From Lachnospiraceae bacterium (GTDB lineage Bacteria; Bacillota; Clostridia; Lachnospirales; Lachnospiraceae): a DNA stretch of 64,000 nt. Location of the stretch: contig JAAWJI010000012.1 in NCBI GenBank assembly GCA_022796795.1, forward strand, positions 18,325 to 82,324, in the 5' to 3' direction. Both the position numbers and the translations under genes were made by a program. Positions within the stretch are counted from its first letter, which is position 1. The number at the start of each line of letters is the position of its first letter. This document shows, piece after piece, positions 42,002 through 51,515 of the stretch. The notes beneath the pieces are model-generated. The model searched no databases, was not told where the DNA came from, and saw nothing but the letters and a program-made list of their open reading frames with translations.

Positions 42002-43735
42002 ATGGGTAAAAAGATGATTTCTGTTTTGATCGCCACAGTTATGGCAGTTTCTGTCATAGGCGGATGTGCAAAAAAGGAGCCGGCACAGTCCGGGACACAA
42101 GAGCAGGTTTCCCAGCCGGCCGGCGCAGAAGAGGCGGAGGAGGGAGCCGAGGCTCAGGCGGTAAATTACAATGAAACGGGAACCTTAAAGCTGATCTGGT
42201 TTGCATCCAATGGCACGGATACCATGTTCCAGTGTCCCTGGGATGAGGACCAGTGTATGTTTTCCCAAATGATTTTTGATACTCTGGTGAAAATGGACAC
42301 AAATCTGAACTATATTCCCAAGCTGGCGAAATACGAAATCAGCGACGACGGTTTGACCTACACCTTTACGTTGGCGGACAATGCCAAATGGCATGACGGT
42401 GAGGCTGTCACAGGAGAGGATGTGCTTTTCTCCATGAATGCTTACGTGGCGGATGCCAAGGCCATGTATCCCAACTACTTCACCAGCGTTCAGGGTATGG
42501 CCCAGGTAAAGGAGGGAACCAGCGAGAGCATCAGCGGCGTTACTGTGGACGGCAATACGGTTACGGTTCAGATGACTCAGCCGGATGTCACCTTCCTTCT
42601 GGGCCTTTGCTCTTTGCAGCTTCTGCCTGAACATTGCTTTGAGGGCGTGGCCTTAAACGAAGTGGCAAGCTATGAGGGTTACTGGAAAAAGCCGGTGGGA
42701 TGCGGCCCTTATGAGATTTCCCAGGTTTCCTTCCCCAACTATTTCACGGCTGTGCGGAACGAGAATTATTATGGACCCAAGGCTGCCATTAAAAATGCTC
42801 TGTTTACCAGCTATGCCACCGGAGGCAATGACGCGATCATAGCGGCCTGCGCGGCGGGAGAGCTGGACTATGCCTTTGGAAATGCGGTGAATGACAAGGC
42901 TGCAGGAGATAATATTGTGGCTCAGAATCCGGATATGGAGGCGATTGTGATTCCCTCCAGCTATGTTCGCCAGCTTCGCTTTAACACCAGCGGAGAGAGC
43001 CAGGACGGAAAATACAACGATGATATACTGAAAACAGAGGTGCGCCAGGCTATCAACCTGCTCATTGACAAAGAGACCATTGCCGGCATGTACAACGGAC
43101 AGGCTGTGGCCACGTCAAGCATTATCAATCCGGGCAGTCCTGCTTATAACACGGATATTCCCCTCTTTGAGCGCAATGTGGAGGAGGCGAAGAAGATGCT
43201 GGATGAAGCAGGCTTTGATTATAGCCGTCCCATCAGACTGCTGTATTACTATGACGATCAGACCTCGATTGATATCATGGAGATTATGAAGCAGAATCTG
43301 GCGGAGGCAGGCATTACCTGCGAACCCTTCCTGATTACCGGAGATACGGCCACACAGATCTTTGAGAATAAAAACTGGGATATGATGTACTGTGCCGGCG
43401 GCGACAAGTCAGATCCCATTCTGGGATATCAGTACATTGTTCCGGACGGAGCCAACATAGACAAGATCTATGGGGATGTGGAGAAGAGAAATGAACTCTT
43501 CGGGGAACGCTATAAGAAATACATCGGAGCTTCTGACGAGACGGAAAAGAAAAAGCTGGGTGATGAGCTTCAGCTTGCTGATGTACAGAATTGCTATGAC
43601 ATTGACGTTTACTCCCTGAACAGAGTGATCCTGCTGAACACCAGCAAGGTGAAGCTGGATATGAGTATTTTTGACGTGGATCTGCAGCAGCAAAGAGAGT
43701 ACCACTTTGAGAGCTGGGAGCTGCTCAGTGAGTAG
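42002..43735 (+). CDS. Dpp/Opp-type solute-binding lipoprotein
   Basis: 577-residue SBP_bac_5 family receptor with lipobox VIGGC (Cys22) and a short Glu/Ala linker. Typical segments are FQCPWDEDQCMFSQMIFDTL, YTFTLADNAKWHDGEAVTGEDV and EVRQAINLLIDKETIAGMYNG. In this family the substrate may be peptides, nickel or oligosaccharides. The operon ends in an alpha-rhamnosidase, so a rhamnose-bearing oligosaccharide is likely here; this is inference. Confidence 0.92.
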   Translation: MGKKMISVLIATVMAVSVIGGCAKKEPAQSGTQEQVSQPAGAEEAEEGAEAQAVNYNETGTLKLIWFASNGTDTMFQCPWDEDQCMFSQMIFDTLVKMDTNLNYIPKLAKYEISDDGLTYTFTLADNAKWHDGEAVTGEDVLFSMNAYVADAKAMYPNYFTSVQGMAQVKEGTSESISGVTVDGNTVTVQMTQPDVTFLLGLCSLQLLPEHCFEGVALNEVASYEGYWKKPVGCGPYEISQVSFPNYFTAVRNENYYGPKAAIKNALFTSYATGGNDAIIAACAAGELDYAFGNAVNDKAAGDNIVAQNPDMEAIVIPSSYVRQLRFNTSGESQDGKYNDDILKTEVRQAINLLIDKETIAGMYNGQAVATSSIINPGSPAYNTDIPLFERNVEEAKKMLDEAGFDYSRPIRLLYYYDDQTSIDIMEIMKQNLAEAGITCEPFLITGDTATQIFENKNWDMMYCAGGDKSDPILGYQYIVPDGANIDKIYGDVEKRNELFGERYKKYIGASDETEKKKLGDELQLADVQNCYDIDVYSLNRVILLNTSKVKLDMSIFDVDLQQQREYHFESWELLSE

Positions 43736-43780
43736 AAGCCTTTTCCAGTCAGGCCTTTGGATGTGGCGGAAAGGAGTCCT

Positions 43781-44743
43781 ATGGCAAAGTATTTTTTTAA
43801 GAGGCTGATATCTCTGATCCCCAAGCTGTTGGTCATTTCCCTGATTATTTTTGTGGGGCTTAAGCTTCTGCCTGGAGATCCCATTACCAGGACGATTTCA
43901 CCGGACGCCTATGCGAATATGAGTCCGGCTCAGCTGGAGGATTTGCGGGAGAGCCTGGGTTTAAATGACCCTATGCCAGTACAGTATCTGCGCTGGATGG
44001 GAAATATGCTGCAGGGGGATTTTGGATACAGCCAGGTAAACGGCAGCAGCATTGCCCAGATGCTGGCCCAGAGGCTTCCCGCAACCCTGGAGCTGGCGGG
44101 ACTGGGGCTTATAGTGGCTACCATCTTTGGCCTGGCGCTGGGATTTCTGGCGGCTGTTAAGCAAAACTCACTCTTTGACTATGCCAGCAGCTTTGTGGGC
44201 ATGATCGGCGTATCCGTGCCGGAATTCTTTCTGGGCATGGTGGCGATCCTGATTTTTGCCATTCAGCTGAAATGGCTTCCCCCCGGAGGCAGGATGGCTC
44301 CGGGGAAGGAGGCCTTCCTGGACCGGATCGAATATCTGGCGCTGCCGGTGATGAGTGTGGGAATCTCCTACACGGCTACCCTCATGCGCTTTACGCGAAG
44401 CTCCATGCTGGATGTGCTGAACAAGGATTACATAAAGACAGCCAGAAGCAAAGGGTTGTCAGAGTTTACTGTGAATCTGAAACACGGCTTCCGCAATGCC
44501 CTGATTCCTATTATGGTGATCATTGTATTCCGGATCCCTCTCCTGGTCAGCGGCACAGTGGTGGTGGAAAGTATTTTTAACTATCCGGGAATGGGGGACA
44601 TGCTTTTGAGCGCTATCTCCGGCGGGGACATGCCGGTGGTTATGATGTCCACCTTCATCATCTCTGCCGTAATCCTTCTGGTAAGCTTTCTTTCGGATAT
44701 GGTTACGGCTCTGCTGGATCCAAGAGTGCATTTTGAGGGATAG
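43781..44743 (+). CDS. ABC transporter permease (DppB type)
   Basis: 320 residues from the ATG at 43781 (AAGGAG 5 bases upstream). Six membrane helices; DppB features are LPGDPITR near the start, LGLNDPMPVQYLRWMGNML, GVSVPEFFLGM and TARSKGLSEFTVNLKHGFRNALIP (the ATPase-coupling EAA-like loop). It pairs with the next gene. Confidence 0.92.
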   Translation: MAKYFFKRLISLIPKLLVISLIIFVGLKLLPGDPITRTISPDAYANMSPAQLEDLRESLGLNDPMPVQYLRWMGNMLQGDFGYSQVNGSSIAQMLAQRLPATLELAGLGLIVATIFGLALGFLAAVKQNSLFDYASSFVGMIGVSVPEFFLGMVAILIFAIQLKWLPPGGRMAPGKEAFLDRIEYLALPVMSVGISYTATLMRFTRSSMLDVLNKDYIKTARSKGLSEFTVNLKHGFRNALIPIMVIIVFRIPLLVSGTVVVESIFNYPGMGDMLLSAISGGDMPVVMMSTFIISAVILLVSFLSDMVTALLDPRVHFEG

Positions 44744-44753
44744 GAGGATGATG

Positions 44754-45623
44754 ATGAGAGGGTCTAAGGCTGAGAGAGCCGCCAAATCAGATTTGGCAAA
44801 AAGAAATCTATACAAGTTTATGACAAACCGGCTGGCCATATTGGGCCTGGCGCTAGTGCTGCTGATCCTGTTTGTGTCCTTGCTGGCGCCAGTGCTCACC
44901 CCCTATGAGCCCAATGTACTGGACACGGCCAACCGGTATCAGGCTCCCTCCCGGGAGCATTTGCTGGGCACAGACCAGCTGGGGAGGGATCTTTTGACCA
45001 GGCTTTTTTATGGGGGCAGAGTGTCCATCTTCGTAGGCTTTGTAAGCGCTGTGGTCACGGCGGCTCTGGGGGTGGCTCTGGGCTGTATCTCCGGTTATCT
45101 GGGGAAAAGACTGGATAGCGTGATCGTGTATATTTCGGAAATATTTATGGCATTTCCCCAGATGCTTCTGATTTTTATCCTGGTGGGTTTTGTGGGACAG
45201 GGCATAGGGAATCTGATTTTCATTTTTGCACTGACCGGCTGGACCAGTATTTACCGCCTGGTCAGGAGCCGGATATTTTCTTTGAAGGAGGAACCCTTTA
45301 TTGAGTCCTGCAGGGCAAACGGGATCAGCAATGCGTCCATCATGTTCCGGCATATGCTGCCTAATACCATTGGACCCGTGATTGTCAATGTGACGCTTCT
45401 GACCGCAGGCTATCTTTTGCAGGAGTCCGCGTTAAGTTTTCTGAATATCGGAGTGCCCACAGATATTCCCACCTGGGGAAACATCCTCAATGCGGCGAAA
45501 AACCTGAATGTGATACAGAATTATCCGGTTATGTGGATTGGCCCCGGAGTAGCCATATCCCTGTTTGTACTGGGTGTAAACTTTTTGGGCGACGGTCTTC
45601 GGGATGTGTTGGATCCCACATAA
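44754..45623 (+). CDS. ABC transporter permease (DppC type)
   Basis: About 289 residues. Three ATGs (44748, 44751, 44754) follow AGGAGG; the last has the best spacing. DppC features are LGTDQLGRDLLTRLFYGGRVS, YISEIFMAFPQMLL and the coupling loop ESCRANGISNASIMFRHMLP. The second membrane subunit of the importer. Confidence 0.92.
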   Translation: MRGSKAERAAKSDLAKRNLYKFMTNRLAILGLALVLLILFVSLLAPVLTPYEPNVLDTANRYQAPSREHLLGTDQLGRDLLTRLFYGGRVSIFVGFVSAVVTAALGVALGCISGYLGKRLDSVIVYISEIFMAFPQMLLIFILVGFVGQGIGNLIFIFALTGWTSIYRLVRSRIFSLKEEPFIESCRANGISNASIMFRHMLPNTIGPVIVNVTLLTAGYLLQESALSFLNIGVPTDIPTWGNILNAAKNLNVIQNYPVMWIGPGVAISLFVLGVNFLGDGLRDVLDPT

Positions 45624-45638
45624 AGGCAGGTGGAAAAC

Positions 45639-46667
45639 ATGAAGCAGGACATAACTTTACAGGCCAAGAGCATGGAGCAGGATACGATTTTGCGGGTAGA
45701 GAACCTGCAGACAAAATTTAAGGTGGGCAGAAAAATGGTCCACGCAGTCAATGATGTAAGCTTTGAACTAAAGAAGGGAAAGACGCTGGGAATCGTAGGA
45801 GAATCCGGCTGCGGAAAAAGTGTCAGCGCACATTCCATCATGCAGCTCCTGCCAAAAAACGGGAATATCACAAAGGGCAGCGTCATCTATCAAGGAGAGC
45901 AGGGGCAGCTTAAACTGCATGAACTGAAACGAAACGGGAAAACCATGCGGAATCTGCGAGGAAAGGAGATTTCCATGATTTTTCAGGATCCCATGTCCTC
46001 CCTGAATCCTGTGTATACCGTGGGAAAGCAGATGGAGGAAAATCTGATCCGCCATGAGAAGCTGACCAGGGAGGAAAGAAGGGAACGGGTCATTACCATG
46101 CTAAGGGAGCTGGGGATACCGGATCCGGAGAGAAGGTACGGGGAATATCCTCACCAATTTTCCGGCGGTATGAAGCAGCGGGTGATGATCGGCACTGCCA
46201 TGATCTGCAATCCTGGGATCCTGATCGCAGACGAGCCTACTACGGCCCTGGATGTAACCATTCAGGCCCAGATCCTGGAGCTGATGAAGGAGATGCAGAA
46301 AAAGCACGGAACCTCCATGATCCTGATTACCCACAACATGGGGATCGTGGCGGAGGCCTGCGACGAGGTGGCTGTCATGTATCTGGGAAAGGTGGTGGAA
46401 TACGGAAGCCTGGACCAGGTGTTTGAAAATCCCCTTCATCCCTATACAAAGGCGCTGATGCGGTCTGTACCGGTGATGGGGATGGATCGGGACAAGGAGC
46501 TGGAAACCATACCCGGGGCCACCCCGGACGGATCCCAGGTCTTCACCCACTGCGAATTTGCCGGGCGGTGCGCTTGCGCCGAAGAAAGGTGCTGGAAGCA
46601 GATGCCTTCTGTAAGGACTATGGAAGACGGACACCGGGTAAGGTGTCTGCGATATGAGGAGGGATAG
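45639..46667 (+). CDS. ABC transporter ATP-binding protein (DppD type)
   Basis: 342 residues from the ATG at 45639 (AGGTGG 6 bases upstream). Walker A GESGCGKS, Q-loop IFQDPMSSLNP, signature FSGGMKQRVMIG, Walker B ILIADEPTTALDV and H-loop ITHNMG. The C-terminal oligopeptide-type extension carries HCEFAGRCACAEERCWK, the iron-sulfur-like Cys cluster of this family. Energises import together with the next gene. Confidence 0.93.
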   Translation: MKQDITLQAKSMEQDTILRVENLQTKFKVGRKMVHAVNDVSFELKKGKTLGIVGESGCGKSVSAHSIMQLLPKNGNITKGSVIYQGEQGQLKLHELKRNGKTMRNLRGKEISMIFQDPMSSLNPVYTVGKQMEENLIRHEKLTREERRERVITMLRELGIPDPERRYGEYPHQFSGGMKQRVMIGTAMICNPGILIADEPTTALDVTIQAQILELMKEMQKKHGTSMILITHNMGIVAEACDEVAVMYLGKVVEYGSLDQVFENPLHPYTKALMRSVPVMGMDRDKELETIPGATPDGSQVFTHCEFAGRCACAEERCWKQMPSVRTMEDGHRVRCLRYEEG

Positions 46668-46703
46668 AGCTTGTCTGTGCTTGGGAAAGGAATGGGGAAA
46701 ACT

Positions 46704-47738
46704 ATGATAGGGAAACAAGAACCCAGGGAATTGATGAAGGTGGAGCATCTGAAAAAATATTATCCCATTACCCAGGGATTATTGAAAAAGACCGTGGGCT
46801 ATGTAAAGGCGGTTGACGACGTTTCCTTTCCTATCTATAAGGGGGAGACTCTGGGCTTGGTAGGGGAATCGGGGTGTGGGAAAAGTACACTGGGAAAATG
46901 CATAGTCCGGCTCCATGCGCCCACAGAGGGACAGATCCTTTTGCAAGGGCAGGAGGGCATGCGCGATATTCTGTCCCTGAACCGTCAGGAGAGCTTTGGG
47001 GCGCGCAGACAAATACAAATGGTTTTTCAGGATCCTTACGCCTCCTTAAATCCCCGTATGAATATCTACAACGCCTTTGACGAGCCTATGCGCATTCATG
47101 GAATCGGCAACCATGAAGAGCGAAAGGAACGGATCGCCCAAATGCTGGAGACCGTGAATCTCCAGCCGGACTATATGTACCGCTATCCCCATGAGTTTTC
47201 CGGAGGACAGCGGCAGAGGATCTGTATTGCAAAGGCTCTGGCCCTGAATCCGGAGATGATCGTCTGCGACGAGCCGGTTTCGGCTCTGGACGTATCCATA
47301 CAGGCGCAGCTCATGAATCTTATGCGGAGGCTGCAGAGGAAATTTCAACTTACTTATCTGTTTATCGCCCATGATCTAAGCGTGGTGCAGTATATGAGCG
47401 ACCGGATCGCCGTCATGTATCTGGGGAAAATCGTGGAGCTGGACGGGTCAGAGGAGCTATACCGCTGTCACACACATCCCTATACCCAGGCGCTGCTGTC
47501 AGCAGTTCCCTCCCCGGTTCTGGGTGGGAAAAAGGAGCGGATAATCTTAAAGGGAGATGTGCCCTCCCCGGCCAATCCGCCCTCTGGCTGTCATTTTCAT
47601 ACAAGATGCACACATTGTCAGGAAATCTGCAGGCAGAAGGAGCCAAAGCTAAAGCCGTTAAAGGACAGGAAGGAGCATTTAGTGGCCTGCCATTTTGCGG
47701 AGGAGCTGGTAAGGAGAGAGGGAGATAAAAATGGATAA
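46704..47738 (+). CDS. ABC transporter ATP-binding protein (DppF type)
   Basis: About 344 residues; the exact start (46692, 46704 or 46734) is uncertain because AAAGGA is poorly spaced. Walker A GESGCGKST, Q-loop VFQDPYASLNPR, signature FSGGQRQRICIAKAL, Walker B MIVCDEPVSALDV, H-loop IAHDLS. The C-terminal Cys motif HTRCTHCQEICRQK is present. The stop overlaps the GH78 gene by 8 bases, coupling the importer to the glycosidase. Confidence 0.92.
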   Translation: MIGKQEPRELMKVEHLKKYYPITQGLLKKTVGYVKAVDDVSFPIYKGETLGLVGESGCGKSTLGKCIVRLHAPTEGQILLQGQEGMRDILSLNRQESFGARRQIQMVFQDPYASLNPRMNIYNAFDEPMRIHGIGNHEERKERIAQMLETVNLQPDYMYRYPHEFSGGQRQRICIAKALALNPEMIVCDEPVSALDVSIQAQLMNLMRRLQRKFQLTYLFIAHDLSVVQYMSDRIAVMYLGKIVELDGSEELYRCHTHPYTQALLSAVPSPVLGGKKERIILKGDVPSPANPPSGCHFHTRCTHCQEICRQKEPKLKPLKDRKEHLVACHFAEELVRREGDKNG

Positions 47739-50019
47739 AAAATGGTATGGGAAATGGATCGAATGTCCCTGGTGCGGGGAAAACACGGCGCCGGAATTTC
47801 GCCGGGAATTTGTCCTAGAGCATGTTCCAGGGCATGCCGTGCTGGAGATCAGCGGACTGGGCTTTTATACAGCCCAGTTAAATGGAAAGCGGGTGACAGA
47901 GGCGCTGCTTCAGCCTGCCTTTACCAATTATACCAGGCGGGTATGTTATAACCGATATCCGGTTTCCGGCCTGCTGCAGGAGGGAACCAATGTGCTGGAG
48001 GTAACTGTTGGAAACGGCTGGTTTCACGAGCCGGGAGCAGACAGCTTTGACTTCGAGCATGCAGTCTGGAAAATGCGGCCTATGCTTTTGTGCCAGCTGC
48101 TGGCGGATCAGGAAGGATCGACAGGACAAGAGATGTTTGCAGAGCAGGAAGCGCTGTCAGGACAGCACGTACCGGAAGAACAACAGGTACTGGCAGAACA
48201 ACAGGTGCTGGCTGCCTCTGGTACAGACTGGCAGTGCCGGGGCAGCAGGTGGAAGTTTAACTCCCTGAGACTGGGAGTCTCCTACGACGCCGCCTGCCCG
48301 GAGGAGCCCTATGACAAGGCGGTGATCGCCAAGGGGCCAGGAGGATGTCTGGAGGAACAGAGCATACCGCCCATTATGGTGGAGGAAACCTTGCAGCCAA
48401 AGAGTGAAATCCGTGGAGGCTCTGAATTGGAAAAGAGTGAAATCCAGGGCGGCTATGATTGGGAGAACAGTAAAATTCAGGTCGAGGATAATTCCGGGAA
48501 AGGAGAGAGATGGTGTGTCTATGATTTCGGTAAAAGTATTGCCGGAGACGCAAAGATCACTTTCAGGGGAGAGCGGGGACGCAAAATTAAAATCCGGTAC
48601 GGAGAGCGGCTGGATAGGGAAGGCAGAATTGATCAGCAGTTCATCAAGCGACATCCGGAAATCCCCCGGATCCAGATGGATGCGTATATTCCGGCGGGAA
48701 CGGGAACCGAGGTGTTTGAAAGCGATTTTACTTATAAGGGCTTTCGATATGTGGAAGTCATAGGAGACTGTCAGGTGGAAAAAGTGACGGCCCGAAGCTT
48801 TCACACGCAGGTAAAGAAACGGGGAGCCCTGGTCTGTTCCGATGAACGGGTAAACCAGATCATGGATCTGGTGCAAAGCTCCACCCTTAGCAACCTGCAC
48901 CATACCATCACAGACTGCCCTCACCGGGAAAAGAACGGCTGGCTGGGGGATGCTCATATGTCCTGCGGCCAGTCCGTGATGCAGTTTGAGATGGAGAAGG
49001 TTTATGAGCATTATCTGAACAGTATTGCGGACAGCCAATGGCCAAGCGGCCAGCTTCCCTGTATTGCCCCCACCAGCGTGTACGGCTATAATTTTCAGAG
49101 CGGTCCCACCTGGGACGGAGCGCTGTTTCGTATCCCCTGGACCATGTATGTCTATACAGGAGACAAAGTCTGGCTTGAACGCTGGTATCCACAGATGAAG
49201 CGCTACATGGAGTACCTTCCCTGGATTCGGGACCATCGGGGCGTCTGTGAGAGCGGACTGGGAGATTTCTTGCCCATGGAAGGGGTTCCAGTCTGTCCGG
49301 ACGGTCTGATGCTTACCGGCCATCTGGGAGAAATCCAGGAAATCATGAGCCGAATCAGCGGGATTTTAGGGGAAGGCGGGGACGCGGAAAGGTTTAAGGT
49401 CCAGGCAGAGGAGACCAGGGATATACTTCGCAGAGAATATGGGAAGAATCCGGAAAGGAACCTAAGCTACCTGGCAAGCGCCCTGCATTTTGATCTTGCC
49501 GATACAGAGGAGAAGGCAAAGACCTGGGCGGCAGATTTGGCTCTACTTCTAAAGGAACATGACTTCCGCATTGGCACGGGCATCTTCAGCTCCCTATACA
49601 TTCTGGAAGAGCTGACACGGTACGGATACTTTGAGGAAGCCCTGGAGGCGGCCCTGCAGCCGGAATGTCCAGGTTGGGTGTATATGGCGAATCAGGGAAA
49701 TGGCACACTGTGGGAGCGCTGGGAAGGCGGCAAGGGCTCCCTAAATCACCACATGCGCTCGGGAATCGCAGAGTGGTTTTACCGTACCCTGGCAGGCATC
49801 TGTCTGGACTGGCGGAAGCCGGGATTTCAGCATCTGATTTTAAAGCCCTGTTTTACAGAGAAAATCGCCTGGGTAAAGGTATGGCTGAACAGCCCCAGGG
49901 GAAGGATCGAAATCTGCCGGGAGGGCAGTCAGTATAGAGTCAGGCTTCCGGAAGGGGTTCAGGCGTCGGTGTATATGAAGGGAGAATGGTTGGAGATGAA
50001 GGGAGGAACGTTAGGATGA
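47731..50019 (+). CDS. Glycoside hydrolase family 78 alpha-L-rhamnosidase
   Basis: 762 residues without a signal peptide, so it acts inside the cell on imported material. An N-terminal beta domain binds the chain (GLGFYTAQLNGKRVTEALLQ, VGNGWFHEPG). The catalytic (alpha/alpha)6 barrel carries DCPHREKNGWLGDAHM (from about residue 395, including the general-acid Glu) and the aromatic site around GNGTLWERWEGGKGSLNH. Two stretches (about 130-165 and 215-250) are low-complexity repeats, EQQVLAEQQVL and KSEIRGG/KSEIQGG, not seen in typical members. Overlaps dppF and is followed by a URO-D gene. Confidence 0.92.
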   Translation: MDKKWYGKWIECPWCGENTAPEFRREFVLEHVPGHAVLEISGLGFYTAQLNGKRVTEALLQPAFTNYTRRVCYNRYPVSGLLQEGTNVLEVTVGNGWFHEPGADSFDFEHAVWKMRPMLLCQLLADQEGSTGQEMFAEQEALSGQHVPEEQQVLAEQQVLAASGTDWQCRGSRWKFNSLRLGVSYDAACPEEPYDKAVIAKGPGGCLEEQSIPPIMVEETLQPKSEIRGGSELEKSEIQGGYDWENSKIQVEDNSGKGERWCVYDFGKSIAGDAKITFRGERGRKIKIRYGERLDREGRIDQQFIKRHPEIPRIQMDAYIPAGTGTEVFESDFTYKGFRYVEVIGDCQVEKVTARSFHTQVKKRGALVCSDERVNQIMDLVQSSTLSNLHHTITDCPHREKNGWLGDAHMSCGQSVMQFEMEKVYEHYLNSIADSQWPSGQLPCIAPTSVYGYNFQSGPTWDGALFRIPWTMYVYTGDKVWLERWYPQMKRYMEYLPWIRDHRGVCESGLGDFLPMEGVPVCPDGLMLTGHLGEIQEIMSRISGILGEGGDAERFKVQAEETRDILRREYGKNPERNLSYLASALHFDLADTEEKAKTWAADLALLLKEHDFRIGTGIFSSLYILEELTRYGYFEEALEAALQPECPGWVYMANQGNGTLWERWEGGKGSLNHHMRSGIAEWFYRTLAGICLDWRKPGFQHLILKPCFTEKIAWVKVWLNSPRGRIEICREGSQYRVRLPEGVQASVYMKGEWLEMKGGTLG

Positions 50020-51134
50020 ATACAAGAGAGCGGGTACACGCTATTATGAATTATGAACCCTTCGACCAAATGCCTGTGGTCAGCTTTGGCTACTGGACAG
50101 AGACTTTGCAAAAATGGAAAGAAGAGGGCCATATAAAGGAACAGACCGACTTTGATGATTCCATGTCTGATTGGGAATATGATCAGATCAACCGAGATCT
50201 GGGCTTTGATTTCAACTGGAATTCACTGTATGGTATTAGGCGGGGGTTATTGGAGCCACCCTTTCCCCGCGCTGTCTTGAAGACCTACCCGGATGGGAAG
50301 CAGGAAGTCCTGAATGAGGAAGGCAATCGGATTCTGCTGAAGTCCGGTACAGCCTCCATCCCCAAAGAGATTGGACATACTCTGGTGGATCGTGAAAGCT
50401 TCCGGACACAGTACCTTCCACGGATGTCCTATGGAACGGAAGTGTTGGACCGCTCCCTCTATAGCCGTCTGAAAGAAGAAAACAATACGCGGGAATATCC
50501 CCTGGGACTGTACTGTGATTCTCTGTTTGGCCGCATGCGCAACTGGCTCGGCCTGGAGAACTGCATCTATCTGTGGTACGATGATCCTGACTTTTTTACA
50601 GAGATGGTGGATACCATAGGAGGCCTGATTTACCGCCAGACGAAAAACATCCTGGAGCTGGGTGTTGCCTTCGATTACGCTCACTTCTGGGAAGATATCT
50701 GCGGGAATAATGGGCCCTTGCTCCCACCGGAAGCCCTGGCGGGTATTGCCGGCCCTCATTATAAAAAGATCACGGATCTTCTGCACGAATATGACATTAC
50801 CACCATATCCGTAGACTGCGACGGCAAAATTGATGCGTTAATCCCTATTTGGCTGCAAAACGGGGTCAACACCATGTTCCCTATAGAAATAGGATCCTGG
50901 AACGCTAACATGGCAGACTGGCGGAAAACCTACGGCAGAGAACTAAAGGGCGTGGGCGGCGTAGACAAAAAGATATTTGCTCAGGATTATCAGGCCATTG
51001 ACCGGGAAATCGAACGCATCAAGCCCTTCATAGAACTGGGCGGCTATATTCCGTGCCCTGACCATCGAATCCCGCCGGACGCCAAATGGGAAAATGTACA
51101 GTATTATTGTGAAAAAATGCATGCACTGATGTAA
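50016..51134 (+). CDS. URO-D superfamily protein
   Basis: 372 residues from the ATG at 50016 (GGGAGGA upstream; 4-base overlap with the GH78 stop). The N-terminus NTRERVHAIMNYEPFDQMPVVSFG is typical. No H-x-C motif is present; VDCDGKIDALIP and PCPDHRIPPDAKWENVQYYC supply Cys, His and Asp instead, so it belongs to a third active-site type within this window. As the last gene of the rhamnoside import operon it may act on the released sugar or aglycone. The reaction is unknown. Confidence 0.82.
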   Translation: MNTRERVHAIMNYEPFDQMPVVSFGYWTETLQKWKEEGHIKEQTDFDDSMSDWEYDQINRDLGFDFNWNSLYGIRRGLLEPPFPRAVLKTYPDGKQEVLNEEGNRILLKSGTASIPKEIGHTLVDRESFRTQYLPRMSYGTEVLDRSLYSRLKEENNTREYPLGLYCDSLFGRMRNWLGLENCIYLWYDDPDFFTEMVDTIGGLIYRQTKNILELGVAFDYAHFWEDICGNNGPLLPPEALAGIAGPHYKKITDLLHEYDITTISVDCDGKIDALIPIWLQNGVNTMFPIEIGSWNANMADWRKTYGRELKGVGGVDKKIFAQDYQAIDREIERIKPFIELGGYIPCPDHRIPPDAKWENVQYYCEKMHALM

Positions 51135-51148
51135 TTGCCAGATGTGAA

Positions 51149-51188
51149 CAGGGGAGAATGTCATCCATACAGGTGACGTTCTCCCCTG
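51149..51188 (+). terminator. Terminator-like hairpin closing the Dpp-GH78 operon
   Basis: A 15-bp stem (51149-51163 with 51174-51188, one wobble) and a 10-base loop. The T tract is lacking (AAATAATG), so it may stabilise the transcript as well as end it. Confidence 0.65.
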
Positions 51189-51311
51189 AAATAATGTGGA
51201 AAAGATTTGCTGAAACAACGGGCAGATTTCGCGTTTCGGAGATGATTTCCTATACCTTGAAATCAAGGGGATTTGATAGTATACTAAAAACAATCTGTAA
51301 ATGATATTCGA

Positions 51312-51422
51312 TTTAAAGGAAAAAGAAATATAGATTGGGATGAAGTTGAACAATATTTAAAACAGTTTGTTGGAGAGCTTATAGAAATCACTGAAAGTAA
51401 AGAAATCATATATGGGCAGTGA
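51312..51422 (+). pseudogene. Fragment of a small conserved protein
   Basis: One frame reads RFKGKRNIDWDEVEQYLKQF then VGELIEITESKEIIYGQ before a stop. This resembles the N-terminal third of a short conserved protein often found in mobile regions of Clostridia. No start or ribosome site is clear, and the rest is missing. The remainder of 51189-51515 shows no gene. Confidence 0.4.
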
Positions 51423-51515
51423 GCTGCCTGATGAATGAAATGCATTTGTGCATTTATTGTATTAATCTGTGATATAGAGTCTGTATAAGAAGAGAGAAAG
51501 GGGCGTGACCCATGT

